From Bradyrhizobium betae (GTDB lineage: Bacteria; Pseudomonadota; Alphaproteobacteria; Rhizobiales; Xanthobacteraceae), in NCBI RefSeq assembly GCF_008932115.1, contig NZ_CP044543.1, positions 6,578,501 to 6,642,500 of the forward strand: a DNA stretch of 64,000 nt, read 5' to 3'. Below the pieces are notes generated by a model that saw only the letters and a program-made list of their open reading frames with translations, did no database searches and had not been told where the DNA came from. Of this stretch, positions 36,257 to 47,921 are shown one piece after another. Every line of letters begins with the position of its first letter. The stretch's first letter is position 1. The position numbers and the translations under genes were made by a program.

Positions 36257-37064
36257 GCGTGCCATTGTTGCGTTTGTGTTGGGGGCCAGTGCGCTGGCCG
36301 CGCCGGCGTTTGCCTTCGACGGCTCGCCGGCCAACAACAAGGACGCCACCATCCCGGTCGTGACCACCTTGCCGGGCACTGCGGGGACGGTCCGCAGCAA
36401 GGTTCCGGCGGCGACCCAGGAGACCTCGCTCAGCGCGCTGCAATATGCCGCCGAGGGTGGCCATCCGATCGCGCAGTGGAGGCTCGGCCGCATGTACGCC
36501 AACGGCGACGGCGTGGCCCAGGACGACGTGCGCGCCTTCGAATATTTCAGCCGGATCGCCAATGCGCATGCCGAGGACAGCCCGTCGGCGCCGCAGGCGC
36601 AGATCGTGGCCAATGCCTTCGTCGCGCTCGGCCGCTACTATCTCAGCGGCATCCCGAACTCGAAGATCAAGCCGGACCAGGACCGGGCGCGGGAGATGTT
36701 CTCCTACGCGGCCTCCTATTTCGGCAACGCGGACGCCCAATACGATCTCGCCCGGCTGTACCTGAATACGCCGGACGCCTCGCGCGAGGATTTCCGCTAT
36801 GGCGCGCGCTGGCTCGGCCTCGCCGCCCAGAAGGGCCAGCATGAGGCCCAGGCGCTGCTCGGCCAGATGCTGTTCAACGGCGACCGCCTGCCGCGGCAGG
36901 CCGCGCGCGGCCTGATGTGGCTGACGCTGGCGCGCGACAGCGCCGGTGCCGAGGAGACCTGGATCAAGGAAAACTACAACCGGGCCTTCGCCAAGGCCTC
37001 CGACGACGACCGCGCCATGTGCCTGCAAATGCTGGAACAGTGGGTGCAGGGCCGCCGCGAATAG
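36243..37064 (+). CDS. exoR: ExoR-like periplasmic Sel1-repeat protein
   Basis: This 273-residue protein has a Sec signal peptide (about 1-24, ending AFA) and five or so Sel1/TPR-like repeats, for example [20 protein letters not shown] and [20 protein letters not shown]. Length, repeats and the C-terminal pattern match rhizobial ExoR, the periplasmic inhibitor of the ExoS/ChvI two-component system that controls exopolysaccharide and motility. The match is from memory. The start overlaps ilvD by 14 bp. No exoS/chvI is in the window. Other Sel1 proteins are a possible alternative. Confidence 0.75.
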   Translation: MRTSRRAIVAFVLGASALAAPAFAFDGSPANNKDATIPVVTTLPGTAGTVRSKVPAATQETSLSALQYAAEGGHPIAQWRLGRMYANGDGVAQDDVRAFEYFSRIANAHAEDSPSAPQAQIVANAFVALGRYYLSGIPNSKIKPDQDRAREMFSYAASYFGNADAQYDLARLYLNTPDASREDFRYGARWLGLAAQKGQHEAQALLGQMLFNGDRLPRQAARGLMWLTLARDSAGAEETWIKENYNRAFAKASDDDRAMCLQMLEQWVQGRRE

Positions 37065-37080
37065 GCGCCGCGACCTCGGT

Positions 37081-37179
37081 GCCGTAGGGTGGGCAAAAGC
37101 GCCTTGGCGCCGTGCCCACCATCGTTTCGGGATTTCGGCCTGAAGTCGTGGGCACGCTGCGCTTTGCCCACCCTACGGC
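37081..37179. repeat. Double-hairpin intergenic repeat, family A copy 2
   Basis: GCCGTAGGGTGGGCAAA (37081-37097) and TTTGCCCACCCTACGGC (37163-37179) are perfect 17-bp arms, with inner CGTGCCCACC and GTGGGCACG. It sits between the convergent exoR-like and xth genes and may double as a terminator. Confidence 0.9.
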
Positions 37180-37220
37180 AGTGGTGACTGCCGCGCGCTC
37201 CTACCAGCTCCGCGCAAGGT

Positions 37221-38018
37221 CTATGCCGCCTCGAGATCCAGATCCGCCCACACCGGCACGTGGTCCGACGGCTTCTCCCAGGCCCGCACATAGCTGTCGA
37301 TCCCGACATTGGCGAGCTTGTCGCTGGCCTGCGGCGACAGCAGCAGATGGTCGATGCGCAGGCCATGGTTCTTCTGCCAGGCGCCGGCCTGGTAGTCCCA
37401 GAAGGTGTAGAGCCCGGGCTCGTCGGTGACGGCCCGCAGCGCATCGGTCAGGCCGAGGCCGAGCAGGGACTGGAAGCTCTCCCGGGTCTCCGGCTTGAAC
37501 AGGGCGTCCTCGGTCCAGGCAGCAGGGTTGTGGACGTCGCGGGCGTGCGGGATGACGTTGAAGTCGCCGGCGAGGATCAGCGGCTCCTCGGCCTTGAGGC
37601 GCTCCTTCGAATACTCAAGAAGCCGCGACATCCATTTGAGCTTGTAGGGATATTTCTCGGTCCCGACCGGGTTGCCGTTGGGCAGGTAGAGGCAGGCGAT
37701 GCGCAGCACGCCGCGCTTCAGCGTCACCACGCCTTCGAGGAAGCGGGCATGGGCATCCTCGTCGTCGCCGGCCAGCCCCGACTTGGTCTCGTCGAACGGG
37801 AGCTTGGAGAGCAGGGCGACGCCGTTGAACGTCTTCTGCCCGTGCGTGACCACGTTGTAGCCGAGCGCCTCGATCTCCAGCCGCGGGAAGGCCTCGTCGA
37901 CGCATTTGATCTCCTGGAGGCAGACGATGTCCGGCTGGCACTCCTTCAGCCAGGTCAGGAGGAGATCGATCCGCTGCCGGACCGAGTTCACGTTCCAGGT
38001 GGCTACTCTGATGGGCAT
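37221..38018 (-). CDS. xthA: Exodeoxyribonuclease III (AP endonuclease)
   Basis: This 265-residue Mg-dependent nuclease of base-excision repair has the family blocks ATWNVNSVRQR, CLQEIKC (metal Glu), LPNGNP, GDFNVIPHARD and a final SDHVPVWADL with the catalytic Asp-His. Full length. It is convergent with the exoR-like gene and divergent from the histidine kinase. Confidence 0.95.
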   Translation of the reverse strand: MPIRVATWNVNSVRQRIDLLLTWLKECQPDIVCLQEIKCVDEAFPRLEIEALGYNVVTHGQKTFNGVALLSKLPFDETKSGLAGDDEDAHARFLEGVVTLKRGVLRIACLYLPNGNPVGTEKYPYKLKWMSRLLEYSKERLKAEEPLILAGDFNVIPHARDVHNPAAWTEDALFKPETRESFQSLLGLGLTDALRAVTDEPGLYTFWDYQAGAWQKNHGLRIDHLLLSPQASDKLANVGIDSYVRAWEKPSDHVPVWADLDLEAA

Positions 38019-38150
38019 TTGGGCGGCTCCGGACAGGGGCCATGGTTAGAACAAACTGCAAACGCGCCCGTCAAGGACGCCGCAAAATCTCCCACAAAAT
38101 TAACCCGGCTTAAGCCGCCGCTGCGCCATTGATATCGAAGAGGTTTTCGA

Positions 38151-40481
<2,331 letters not shown>

Positions 40482-40485
40482 GTGC

Positions 40486-40513
40486 TCAGATCGAGAAGCT
40501 GGTGCCGCAGCCG
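40486..40513. repeat. Duplicated 28-bp tail of erpA
   Basis: These 28 bp match the last 28 bp of erpA (41685-41712) with one mismatch and would encode GCGTSFSI plus stop on the minus strand. It abuts the stop codon of the next gene, so a 1171-bp segment with one gene lies between the two copies. Confidence 0.8.
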
Positions 40514-41416
40514 TCACAATTTTCCATAGACCCGCGCGGCGACCGCCTTCAGCCGTTCGACCGAGCCGGACTCCGGGTGTGGCTTGACCGGCGCGAACAG
40601 GATCGAAGCCTGCCGGCCGTTCTTCCAGACAAAGATGTTGACGGCATTGCCGTTGCCCTTGGTGCAGGAATGCTCGCCGAACGCTTCACTGCCGAGCTCG
40701 GGGATCGCCACGTGCTGGCACGGGCCCGCGCGCTTCATCATGCCGATGACGGTGTCGCGCGACATCGAGATCACCGCGACGGCCATGGTATTGGCCTCGC
40801 GATCGAACATCATGCAGCTGCCCGCGCCGGTCCGCTGGACCTGCAGCGTGCTCTTGTCGAGGAAGCCGTCGGCATCCGCGGCCGTGAGCCACTCGCAGTC
40901 GCCGAACCGCTCGCTGGTCTTGGTCACATTTGCGATGGCAATGCGCGCGGCTTCGGTGGCCGGTCCGAGCAGCACGTTGTCGGCACGCCGGCCAGCTGGA
41001 TAGACGCTGATCTGCAGAATGTAATTGCCGGACAATGCCACGACCGAGGCCTCCTGGCGCTGCGCGTCGGCAGCGGTCGTTCCGCCCTGGCTTTCATCGC
41101 CGATCCCGGATAGCGCGCTCAGCGGTATGCGCTCACTGAGAGTCTTTACGAAGGTCGCATACAATTCCCTGGCGCGGTCCTTGTCGGGATTGCGGAACAC
41201 GGTCAGCATCATCGTGTCGCCGCGTCCGCCTTGATAGATGCAGCCGCGGCCGTCCTGATTTGAAATCAGCGACCATTTGAGCGCCGGCATCGCGCCGGCG
41301 AGCTCCTTGGCGCTGATGAACGGGCAGGTTTGGGCAGCATGCACGGGAGGCGCGGGGAGGGCTGAGACTGCGAGGAGTAGGACGAGGCAAGAGAGCAGGC
41401 GAACGATCATGCGCAT
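40514..41416 (-). CDS. Secreted hypothetical protein
   Basis: This 300-residue protein has a cleavable signal peptide (about 1-28, LSCLVLLLAVSALPAPPVHA then AQTCPF) and a mixed alpha/beta mature part with at least five Cys (ISAKELAGAMPALKW early, GRGCIYQGG, GDCEWLTAADADG, GSCMMFD, GPCQHVAIPELG). It appears to have two similar halves, each with a CxxY/CxMF-like motif. The start could also be ATG 41410. I do not recognise the family. It lies between the two copies of the erpA tail and is read in the same direction as erpA. Confidence 0.75.
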   Translation of the reverse strand: MRMIVRLLSCLVLLLAVSALPAPPVHAAQTCPFISAKELAGAMPALKWSLISNQDGRGCIYQGGRGDTMMLTVFRNPDKDRARELYATFVKTLSERIPLSALSGIGDESQGGTTAADAQRQEASVVALSGNYILQISVYPAGRRADNVLLGPATEAARIAIANVTKTSERFGDCEWLTAADADGFLDKSTLQVQRTGAGSCMMFDREANTMAVAVISMSRDTVIGMMKRAGPCQHVAIPELGSEAFGEHSCTKGNGNAVNIFVWKNGRQASILFAPVKPHPESGSVERLKAVAARVYGKL

Positions 41417-41684
41417 TGGAAATTGACTACCGCTATCGGCGCCGTTGACGATGTTTCATTTTTCGAAGGACTAAACTGCGGGCAGGGGCCGCTTCGGCAA
41501 CTAGGCTGCATCGAACCCGCCGCGCGTGTGCCTGGTCGAGATCCCCGCCATTTGGAATCTCGCGATGATCCCACCTTACCCCTGTTTTGCCCGACGCGTC
41601 AATCGCCATTCGTAAAAGCCGAAATACATCCCGCCGGCCTGCCGGCTACTGTGCATGGGGTTGTTTTTCCGATTTTGAGTCGGA
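41417..41684. other. Intergenic region between the secreted protein and erpA
   Basis: These 268 bp hold nothing I can assign. It is the upstream side of the secreted-protein gene, so its promoter is probably here. Confidence 0.4.
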
Positions 41685-42014
41685 TCAGATCGAGAAGCTG
41701 GTCCCGCAGCCGCAGGACGCCGTCGCGTTCGGATTGTTGACGCGGAACGAGGCGCCGATCAGATCGTCGACGAAATCGACCTGCGAGCCCGCCAGGAACG
41801 GTTGCGAGGCGGAATCGACCAGCACCACGGCACTCTCCTGCTCGATCACGAGATCGTCGTCGGTGCGGGCGCGATCGATGTCGAACTTGTACTGGAAGCC
41901 GGAGCAGCCACCGCCCTCGACGGAGATGCGCAGCATCGCGCCTGTGCCTTCGCCCTTGAGGATCTCCCCAATCCGGCGTGCGGCGCGGTCACTGATGGTC
42001 ACGTCTGTCGTCAT
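41685..42014 (-). CDS. erpA: Iron-sulfur cluster insertion protein (A-type carrier)
   Basis: This 109-residue HesB/IscA-family carrier delivers Fe-S clusters to apo-proteins. The three ligand cysteines are in EGGGCSGFQYKF and SCGCGTSF. Length and motifs match ErpA. It is divergent from dgt with 123 bp between. The last 28 bp of the gene are repeated at 40486-40513. Confidence 0.94.
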   Translation of the reverse strand: MTTDVTISDRAARRIGEILKGEGTGAMLRISVEGGGCSGFQYKFDIDRARTDDDLVIEQESAVVLVDSASQPFLAGSQVDFVDDLIGASFRVNNPNATASCGCGTSFSI

Positions 42015-42040
42015 GGCTCGTCTCCGATAGGCCCGCGGTC

Positions 42041-42073
42041 ATACCAAGTTCATTTGCCCAATTCATTTGGTAT
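42041..42073. promoter_or_regulatory. Dyad between erpA and dgt
   Basis: ATACCAA (42041-42047) and TTGGTAT (42067-42073) are perfect arms around two copies of TTCATTTG. It lies in the shared promoter region and could be an operator for either gene; no regulator is identified. Confidence 0.35.
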
Positions 42074-42137
42074 CCCGCGTCCGGCATAGTTAAGTGCAAG
42101 GATACGCAGAATCAAATGGATAGGGACTAAATTCGTC

Positions 42138-43346
42138 GTGTCCGTCGGAATGGCAGCCCCCCGTGCGCCCTATGCCTGCGACCCCGATCGCAGCCGCGGC
42201 CGGCTGGTCGCCGAGCCCCCGAGCCGGACCCGCAGCCCGTTCCGCCGGGACTGCGACCGGGTGATCCATTCCACCGCGTTCCGCCGCCTGAAGTACAAGA
42301 CCCAGGTCTTCGTGTTCCACGAGGGCGACCATTACCGCACCCGGCTCACCCATTCGCTGGAGGTGGCCCAGATCGCCCGGGCGCTGGCCCGGCAGCTTGG
42401 GCTCGACGAGGACCTCACCGAAACGCTGGCGCTCGCCCATGATCTCGGCCATCCGCCGTTCGGGCATGCCGGCGAGCGGGCGCTGGACGCCTGCCTGAAG
42501 GATTTTGGCGGCTTCGACCACAATGCCCAGACGCTCCGCGTCGTCGCCTCGCTCGAGCACCGCTATCCCGAGTTCGACGGGCTCAACCTGACCTGGGAGT
42601 CGCTGGAGGGGATCGTCAAGCACAACGGCCCGCTGACCGATCGCAGCGGCGCCCCGGTCGGGCGCTATCGCGAGCATGGCATTCCCGTCGGCATCGCCGA
42701 CTACACCAGGACATACGACCTCGAACTCTGGAGCTTCGCGTCTCTCGAAGCGCAGGTCGCCGCGATCGCCGACGACATCGCCTATGACGCCCACGATATC
42801 GACGACGGGTTGCGCGCCGGCCTGTTCCACCTCGACGACCTCAAAGTGATGCCGCTCACGGCGGAGATCATCGACGAGACTTCCGCGCATTACCCTGACC
42901 TCGAAGACGTCAGGCGCGGTGCCGAGCTGGTGCGCGAGCTGATCTCTCATTTGATCGGCGCGGTGTTCGCGGAGGCGCAGAAGAACCTCGCCGCGGTCAA
43001 ACCGCAATCTGCCCAGGACGTGCGCCAGCAGAGCCGGGCGCTGGTCGTGTTCCCCGCTGAGGTCGCCGAGGAGGAGGCCGCCATCAAGCGCTTCCTCTAT
43101 CAGCATATGTACCGCCACAAGCGGGTGATGCGGGTGATGGGGGAGGCCGAGCAGATCCTGTTCGACCTGTTCGCGAAATACCTGAAGGTGCCGGCCGAGC
43201 TGCCGCCGGAATGGCTGGCGGGGGCGGCGGCGGACGACGAGGGCGACCGGGCCCGGCGGATCGGCAATTTCATTGCCGGAATGACCGACCGTTTCGCCCT
43301 AACCGAACACCAGCGGCTCTTTGACTCGACCCCCGATTTGCGTTAG
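42138..43346 (+). CDS. dgt: Deoxyguanosinetriphosphate triphosphohydrolase-like protein
   Basis: This 402-residue HD-domain enzyme hydrolyses dGTP (or several dNTPs) to the nucleoside and triphosphate. The HD motif blocks are [32 protein letters not shown] and, further on, [15 protein letters not shown]. The start is GTG 42138 or ATG 42150. It leads a run of genes through argS, the SPOR protein, nagZ and scpAB that is conserved in alphaproteobacteria. Confidence 0.93.
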   Translation: MSVGMAAPRAPYACDPDRSRGRLVAEPPSRTRSPFRRDCDRVIHSTAFRRLKYKTQVFVFHEGDHYRTRLTHSLEVAQIARALARQLGLDEDLTETLALAHDLGHPPFGHAGERALDACLKDFGGFDHNAQTLRVVASLEHRYPEFDGLNLTWESLEGIVKHNGPLTDRSGAPVGRYREHGIPVGIADYTRTYDLELWSFASLEAQVAAIADDIAYDAHDIDDGLRAGLFHLDDLKVMPLTAEIIDETSAHYPDLEDVRRGAELVRELISHLIGAVFAEAQKNLAAVKPQSAQDVRQQSRALVVFPAEVAEEEAAIKRFLYQHMYRHKRVMRVMGEAEQILFDLFAKYLKVPAELPPEWLAGAAADDEGDRARRIGNFIAGMTDRFALTEHQRLFDSTPDLR

Positions 43347-43355
43347 GCGGCGGCC

Positions 43356-45146
43356 ATGCCCGACACATCCTCATCCCTGCATTTGTTCGCCGACGTGCTC
43401 ACACGCGTGCACGCCGCCTGCCGCGCGCTCGCGGCGGACGCCAGCTGGCCCGAGGGCATCGATTTCTCGCGCGTGGTGGTCGAGCCGCCGCGCGATGCCT
43501 CCCATGGCGACATGGCGACCAACGCCGCGATGGTGCTTGCGAAAGAGGCAAAGGCCAAGCCGCGTGATCTCGCCGAGCAGATCGCCGAGCGGCTGCGCGC
43601 TGATGCGCTGATCGCCAAGGTCGACGTCGCCGGTCCCGGCTTCATCAATCTGACGCTGCAGCCGGCCGCCTGGGCCGAGGCGCTGCGTACCGTGCTGCGT
43701 GAGGGGGCCGACTACGGCCGCGTCCGGGGCGGCTCCAAGGTCAACGTCGAATACGTCTCGGCCAATCCGACCGGGCCGATGCATGTCGGCCATTGCCGTG
43801 GCGCCGTATTCGGCGACGCGCTGTCGAGCCTGCTGGATTTCGCGGGGCACGACGTGACGCGCGAATATTACATCAACGATGCCGGCGCACAGGTCGACGT
43901 GCTCGCGCGGTCAGCGTTCCTGAGGTATCGCGAGGCGCTCGGCGAGGATATCGGCGCCATTCCGGAAGGCCTCTATCCCGGCGACTATCTGAAACCGGTC
44001 GGGCATGCTCTTGCAAAGGAACACGGCGACAAGCTCCGCGCGATGAGCGAGGCGCAATGGCTGCCGACGGTGCGCGCCAAGGCGATCGCGATGATGATGG
44101 ACGAGATCAAGGGCGATCTCGGCGCGCTCAACATCCGCCACGACGTGTTCTTCTCGGAGCGTTCGCTGATCGAGAGCGGCAACAACAAGGTCGCCGAGAC
44201 CATCGATTTCCTCAAGGCCAAGGGCGACATCTACGAGGGGCGCCTGCCGCCGCCGAAGGGCGCACCGGTCGAGGACTGGGAAGACCGCGAGCAGCTGCTG
44301 TTCAAGGCGACCGCCTACGGCGACGACGTCGATCGTCCGCTGATCAAGTCGGACAATTCCTACACCTACTTCGCCTCCGACATCGCCTACCACAAGAACA
44401 AGTTCGACCGTGGTTTTGCGGAGATGATCGACGTCTGGGGCGCCGATCATGGCGGCTATATCAAGCGCATGCAGGCGGCGGTGAAGGCGACGACCTCCGG
44501 CAAGGGCGCGCTCGACGTCAAGATCGTCCAGCTCGTGAAGTTGCTGCGCAACGGCGAACCGGTGAAAATGTCGAAGCGGAGCGGGGACTTCGTCACCTTG
44601 CGTGAGGTGGTGGATGAGGTCGGCCAGGACGCCGTCCGCTTCATGATGCTCTACCGCAAGAACGACGCGGTGCTCGACTTCGACCTCGCCAAGGTCATGG
44701 AACAGTCGCGCGACAACCCGGTGTTCTATGTGCAGTACGGCCACGCCCGCGGCCACTCCATCTTCCGCAATGCGCGGACGGAAGTGTTCCCGGATTTGCC
44801 CGAGGACTCGGACAAGCGGATCGCCTGGCTCGGTGAGTCGGCGGTAGAGCGGCTGTCAGACCCCGTCGAGCTTGACCTGCTCAAGCGTCTCGCAATTTAT
44901 CCGCGCCTGCTGGAAGCGGCCGCCGCGGCCCATGAGCCGCACCGTATTGCCTTTTATCTCTATGACTTAGCGAGCGAATTTCACGCACTTTGGACGAAGG
45001 GGCGGGATTTGCCCTATTTACGCTTCATTATCACTAATGATGCAGAGCTAACGAAGGCGCGGCTGGCCATGGTCCAGGGCGTCGTCTCTGTCCTGGCATC
45101 GGGCCTCGCCATCCTCGGCGTCCATGCTCCGGACGAGATGCGGTAG
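43356..45146 (+). CDS. argS: Arginyl-tRNA synthetase
   Basis: Class I synthetase of 596 residues. HIGH motif as HVGH (in [16 protein letters not shown]), KMSK as [10 protein letters not shown], and a DALR anticodon-binding C-terminus ([18 protein letters not shown] region). It starts 9 bp after dgt. Confidence 0.97.
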   Translation: MPDTSSSLHLFADVLTRVHAACRALAADASWPEGIDFSRVVVEPPRDASHGDMATNAAMVLAKEAKAKPRDLAEQIAERLRADALIAKVDVAGPGFINLTLQPAAWAEALRTVLREGADYGRVRGGSKVNVEYVSANPTGPMHVGHCRGAVFGDALSSLLDFAGHDVTREYYINDAGAQVDVLARSAFLRYREALGEDIGAIPEGLYPGDYLKPVGHALAKEHGDKLRAMSEAQWLPTVRAKAIAMMMDEIKGDLGALNIRHDVFFSERSLIESGNNKVAETIDFLKAKGDIYEGRLPPPKGAPVEDWEDREQLLFKATAYGDDVDRPLIKSDNSYTYFASDIAYHKNKFDRGFAEMIDVWGADHGGYIKRMQAAVKATTSGKGALDVKIVQLVKLLRNGEPVKMSKRSGDFVTLREVVDEVGQDAVRFMMLYRKNDAVLDFDLAKVMEQSRDNPVFYVQYGHARGHSIFRNARTEVFPDLPEDSDKRIAWLGESAVERLSDPVELDLLKRLAIYPRLLEAAAAAHEPHRIAFYLYDLASEFHALWTKGRDLPYLRFIITNDAELTKARLAMVQGVVSVLASGLAILGVHAPDEMR

Positions 45147-45286
45147 TTTGGGGCGAACTACTTAAGGGGAATTTGGGGGTAACCGGCAGAAGCCGGATCG
45201 CTTAGACTTTGTTCAAAGCCTTGTGGGTCGAAGGCCGTGCCTTGGTCGAGGGGCGCGCGGCTTTCCCGAAGGGACGCATCATCACG

Positions 45287-46846
45287 ATGGCCGAACGATA
45301 TCAGGACAAACGATTTCCTTCCGACGACTATGGTCGCGGTGGCGACCAGCATGGCAAGGCGGAAGCCGATCCCTTGGCCGAGCTCGCCCGCCTGATCGGA
45401 CAGACCGATCCGTTCGCGGCGCAGGGGCGGCCCAGTGCACCTCCGCCGGCTGCTCCAGCGCCCACCCAGAACTATCAGGACGACGATTATCCGCAGGACG
45501 ACTATCAGCAGGATTACGCCGAGCAGGCCCCGCCGCCGCCCGGGCCGCCCTCATGGATGCGGCGCGCCAACGTGCAGCCGGCGCCAGCGCCTGAGCCCGA
45601 CTATCCAGTCTCCGTGAACCCGGTTCATCCATTGCATCGCTATTCAGCCCAGCCGACGGCGCCCGAGCCTGATTTTCATCAGCCGCAAGCCTATCAGGAC
45701 CAAGCCTATCAGGATCAGGCGTATCAGGGGCATACGCTCCAGCCGCAGGATCAGGCGTACCAGGAGCCAGCCTATCAGGAGCCGTATCAGCAGCCCGATC
45801 CGGCGCGCTACGACGATGCGCTCTACGGACGGCTTGAGGCGGGCGAGCAGGACTATCAGCGCGATCCTGCCTTTCCCGACGATCCCTACGCCTTTCAGAG
45901 CGATTATCCCGAGGCGGATCTCGACGAGCCGAAGAAGCCGCGCGGCGGCATGATGACGGTCGCGGCGATCCTCGCGCTCGCCGTGGTCGGCACCGGTGCG
46001 GCCTTCGCCTACAAGACCTATGTCGGGTCGCCCCGCAGCGGCGAGCCGCCGATCATCAAGGCCGACAACACGCCAACCAAGATCGTGCCGGCGCCGACGG
46101 ACTCCGCGGGCAAGGTGCCCGATCGCATGGCGAGCGGCGATGGCTCCGAGAAGATCGTGCCGCGCGAAGAGGCACCCGTCGACGTCAACGCCAGGGCGGG
46201 CGGTCCTCGTGTCGTGTTTCCGCCGCTGAACCAGAATGCGAACCCGCCGCCAGTATCGAGCGTCTCACCGTCCGCGGCGTTGCCGCCGGGCGCAGGTTCG
46301 CAGCCGAGCAACGGCACGTTGCCGAACAACTCGCCGCGCCCGGTCAGGACCGTGGCCGTGAGAGGCGATCAGACCGATAGCGCCGTGCCGCAGTCGGCTG
46401 CGGCCAAGCCGGCCACTGCACCGAAGCCCGTGGCTGCGCCCGCAGCGCCGCGCAATCCGCCGACCTCGGCCAATGCCAGCGCCAATCAGCCGCTCTCGCT
46501 AGCCCCGCAATCGGCGCCCGCGGCCGAGCCGCCGCAGCGGATGGCCGCAACCAACCCGACACAGCTCGCACACGCCAGCAGTGGCAGTGGCGGCTACGTC
46601 GTGCAGGTCTCCTCGCAGCAGAGCGAAGACAGCGCGGCTGCGTCCTACCGCGTGCTTCAGAGCAAGTATGGCAGCGTGCTGGGCTCCCGCTCGCCTGTCA
46701 TCAAGCGGGTTGACCTCACCGACAAGGGCAAGGGGGTCGTCTACCGCGCCTTCGCTGGGCCCTATGGATCGGCCGAGGAGGCGACGCAGGCCTGCAACAG
46801 CCTGAAGTCTGCGGGCTTGTCGGCCTGCTTCGTCCAGAGGAATTAA
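45287..46846 (+). CDS. SPOR-domain membrane protein (FtsN-like)
   Basis: This 519-residue bitopic protein has a cytoplasmic N-terminus rich in Gln/Tyr/Pro with short repeats (YQDQAYQ and variants, about residues 125-175), one transmembrane helix (about 225-245, MTVAAILALAVVGTGAAFAY), a long Pro/Ala-rich periplasmic linker and a C-terminal SPOR domain (about 440-519, GGYVVQVSSQQSEDSAAASY, LSACFVQRN) that binds denuded septal peptidoglycan. This plan is FtsN-like. I chose ATG 45287; the frame runs back to 45209. Its place before nagZ is conserved. Confidence 0.88.
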   Translation: MAERYQDKRFPSDDYGRGGDQHGKAEADPLAELARLIGQTDPFAAQGRPSAPPPAAPAPTQNYQDDDYPQDDYQQDYAEQAPPPPGPPSWMRRANVQPAPAPEPDYPVSVNPVHPLHRYSAQPTAPEPDFHQPQAYQDQAYQDQAYQGHTLQPQDQAYQEPAYQEPYQQPDPARYDDALYGRLEAGEQDYQRDPAFPDDPYAFQSDYPEADLDEPKKPRGGMMTVAAILALAVVGTGAAFAYKTYVGSPRSGEPPIIKADNTPTKIVPAPTDSAGKVPDRMASGDGSEKIVPREEAPVDVNARAGGPRVVFPPLNQNANPPPVSSVSPSAALPPGAGSQPSNGTLPNNSPRPVRTVAVRGDQTDSAVPQSAAAKPATAPKPVAAPAAPRNPPTSANASANQPLSLAPQSAPAAEPPQRMAATNPTQLAHASSGSGGYVVQVSSQQSEDSAAASYRVLQSKYGSVLGSRSPVIKRVDLTDKGKGVVYRAFAGPYGSAEEATQACNSLKSAGLSACFVQRN

Positions 46847-46892
46847 CGGCCGTTTCCTTGACCCCCTCGCGGGGCAGGGTTAATCGGCCCTT

Positions 46893-47921
46893 ATGAGCAC
46901 GCGGGCCTTCATTACCGGCGTAACCGGAACGGAACTGACCGCCGCCGAGCGGGAGTTTATCCGTACCGAGCGCCCATGGGGCTTCATCCTGTTCAAGCGC
47001 AATGTCGCGACACCGGCTCAAGTTGCTGCATTGGTTGCGGAATTGCGGGCAGTGGCAGGGGCCGCTGACGCGCCCGTCCTGATCGATCAGGAGGGTGGAC
47101 GGGTGCAGCGGCTGGGTCCACCGCACTGGCCGGTGTACCCGCCGGGCGCCGTTTTCGCGAATTTGTATGACATTGATTCGGCGCTCGGGGTCACCGCAGC
47201 GCGTCTCAGCGCGCGGCTGATAGCGGCGGATCTCGCCGATCTCGGCATTACCGTGGATTGCTTGCCGCTGGCTGATGTCCCGGTCGCGGGCGCAGACGCG
47301 GTCATCGGCAACCGGGCCTACGGCACCGAGCCGGGCAAGGTTGCCGAAATTGCCCGCGCCGTCACCGAGGGCCTGGAGCAGGGCGGTGTGCTGCCGGTGC
47401 TCAAGCACATCCCCGGCCACGGCCGGGCCACCGCCGACACCCATTTCAAGCTGCCGACGGTCGATACGCCCTGGGACGAGCTCGAACGGACCGACTTCGC
47501 CGCGTTCAAGCCGCTGGCGGACCTTCCGATGGCCATGACTGCACATGTTGTGTTTAGCGCGGTCGACCCCGCCCATCCGGCGACGACTTCTGCGACAATG
47601 ATCGCTCAGGTGATTCGCGGCGTGATCGGGTTCCAGGGTTTGTTAATGAGTGATGACGTGTCGATGAACGCGCTGTCGGGGAATATCGCCGAGCGGACCC
47701 GCGCCATCTTCGCGGCCGGCTGCGACGTCGCCCTGCATTGCAACGGCAACATCGAGGAGATGCGCGAAGTTGCCGGCCAGACGCCTGAATTGTCCGGCAA
47801 GGCGCTGGAGCGGGCGAACGCCGCGCTCGCCGCACGCAAGGCGCCGCAGCCATTCGACCGGGCAGCCGCACGCGCCGAACTGGACGCATTGATCGCACGG
47901 GCAAACACGGCATCCGCATGA
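46893..47921 (+). CDS. nagZ: Beta-N-acetylhexosaminidase
   Basis: This 342-residue family 3 glycosidase removes GlcNAc from anhydromuropeptides in cell-wall recycling. It has QEGGRVQRL, the His-loop KHIPGHGRATADTH and the nucleophile Asp in LMSDDVSMNAL. Cytoplasmic, no signal. Its last bases overlap scpA by 4 bp. Confidence 0.95.
   Translation: MSTRAFITGVTGTELTAAEREFIRTERPWGFILFKRNVATPAQVAALVAELRAVAGAADAPVLIDQEGGRVQRLGPPHWPVYPPGAVFANLYDIDSALGVTAARLSARLIAADLADLGITVDCLPLADVPVAGADAVIGNRAYGTEPGKVAEIARAVTEGLEQGGVLPVLKHIPGHGRATADTHFKLPTVDTPWDELERTDFAAFKPLADLPMAMTAHVVFSAVDPAHPATTSATMIAQVIRGVIGFQGLLMSDDVSMNALSGNIAERTRAIFAAGCDVALHCNGNIEEMREVAGQTPELSGKALERANAALAARKAPQPFDRAAARAELDALIARANTASA

Noticed and set aside
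34403..36613. 736-codon minus-strand frame opposite ilvD
   Set aside because: Shadow of ilvD; composition typical of antisense frames.
45690..45790. Short tandem DNA repeats, at first sight CRISPR-like
   Set aside because: They are in-frame repeats of the Tyr/Gln-rich segment of the SPOR protein, with no regular spacers.
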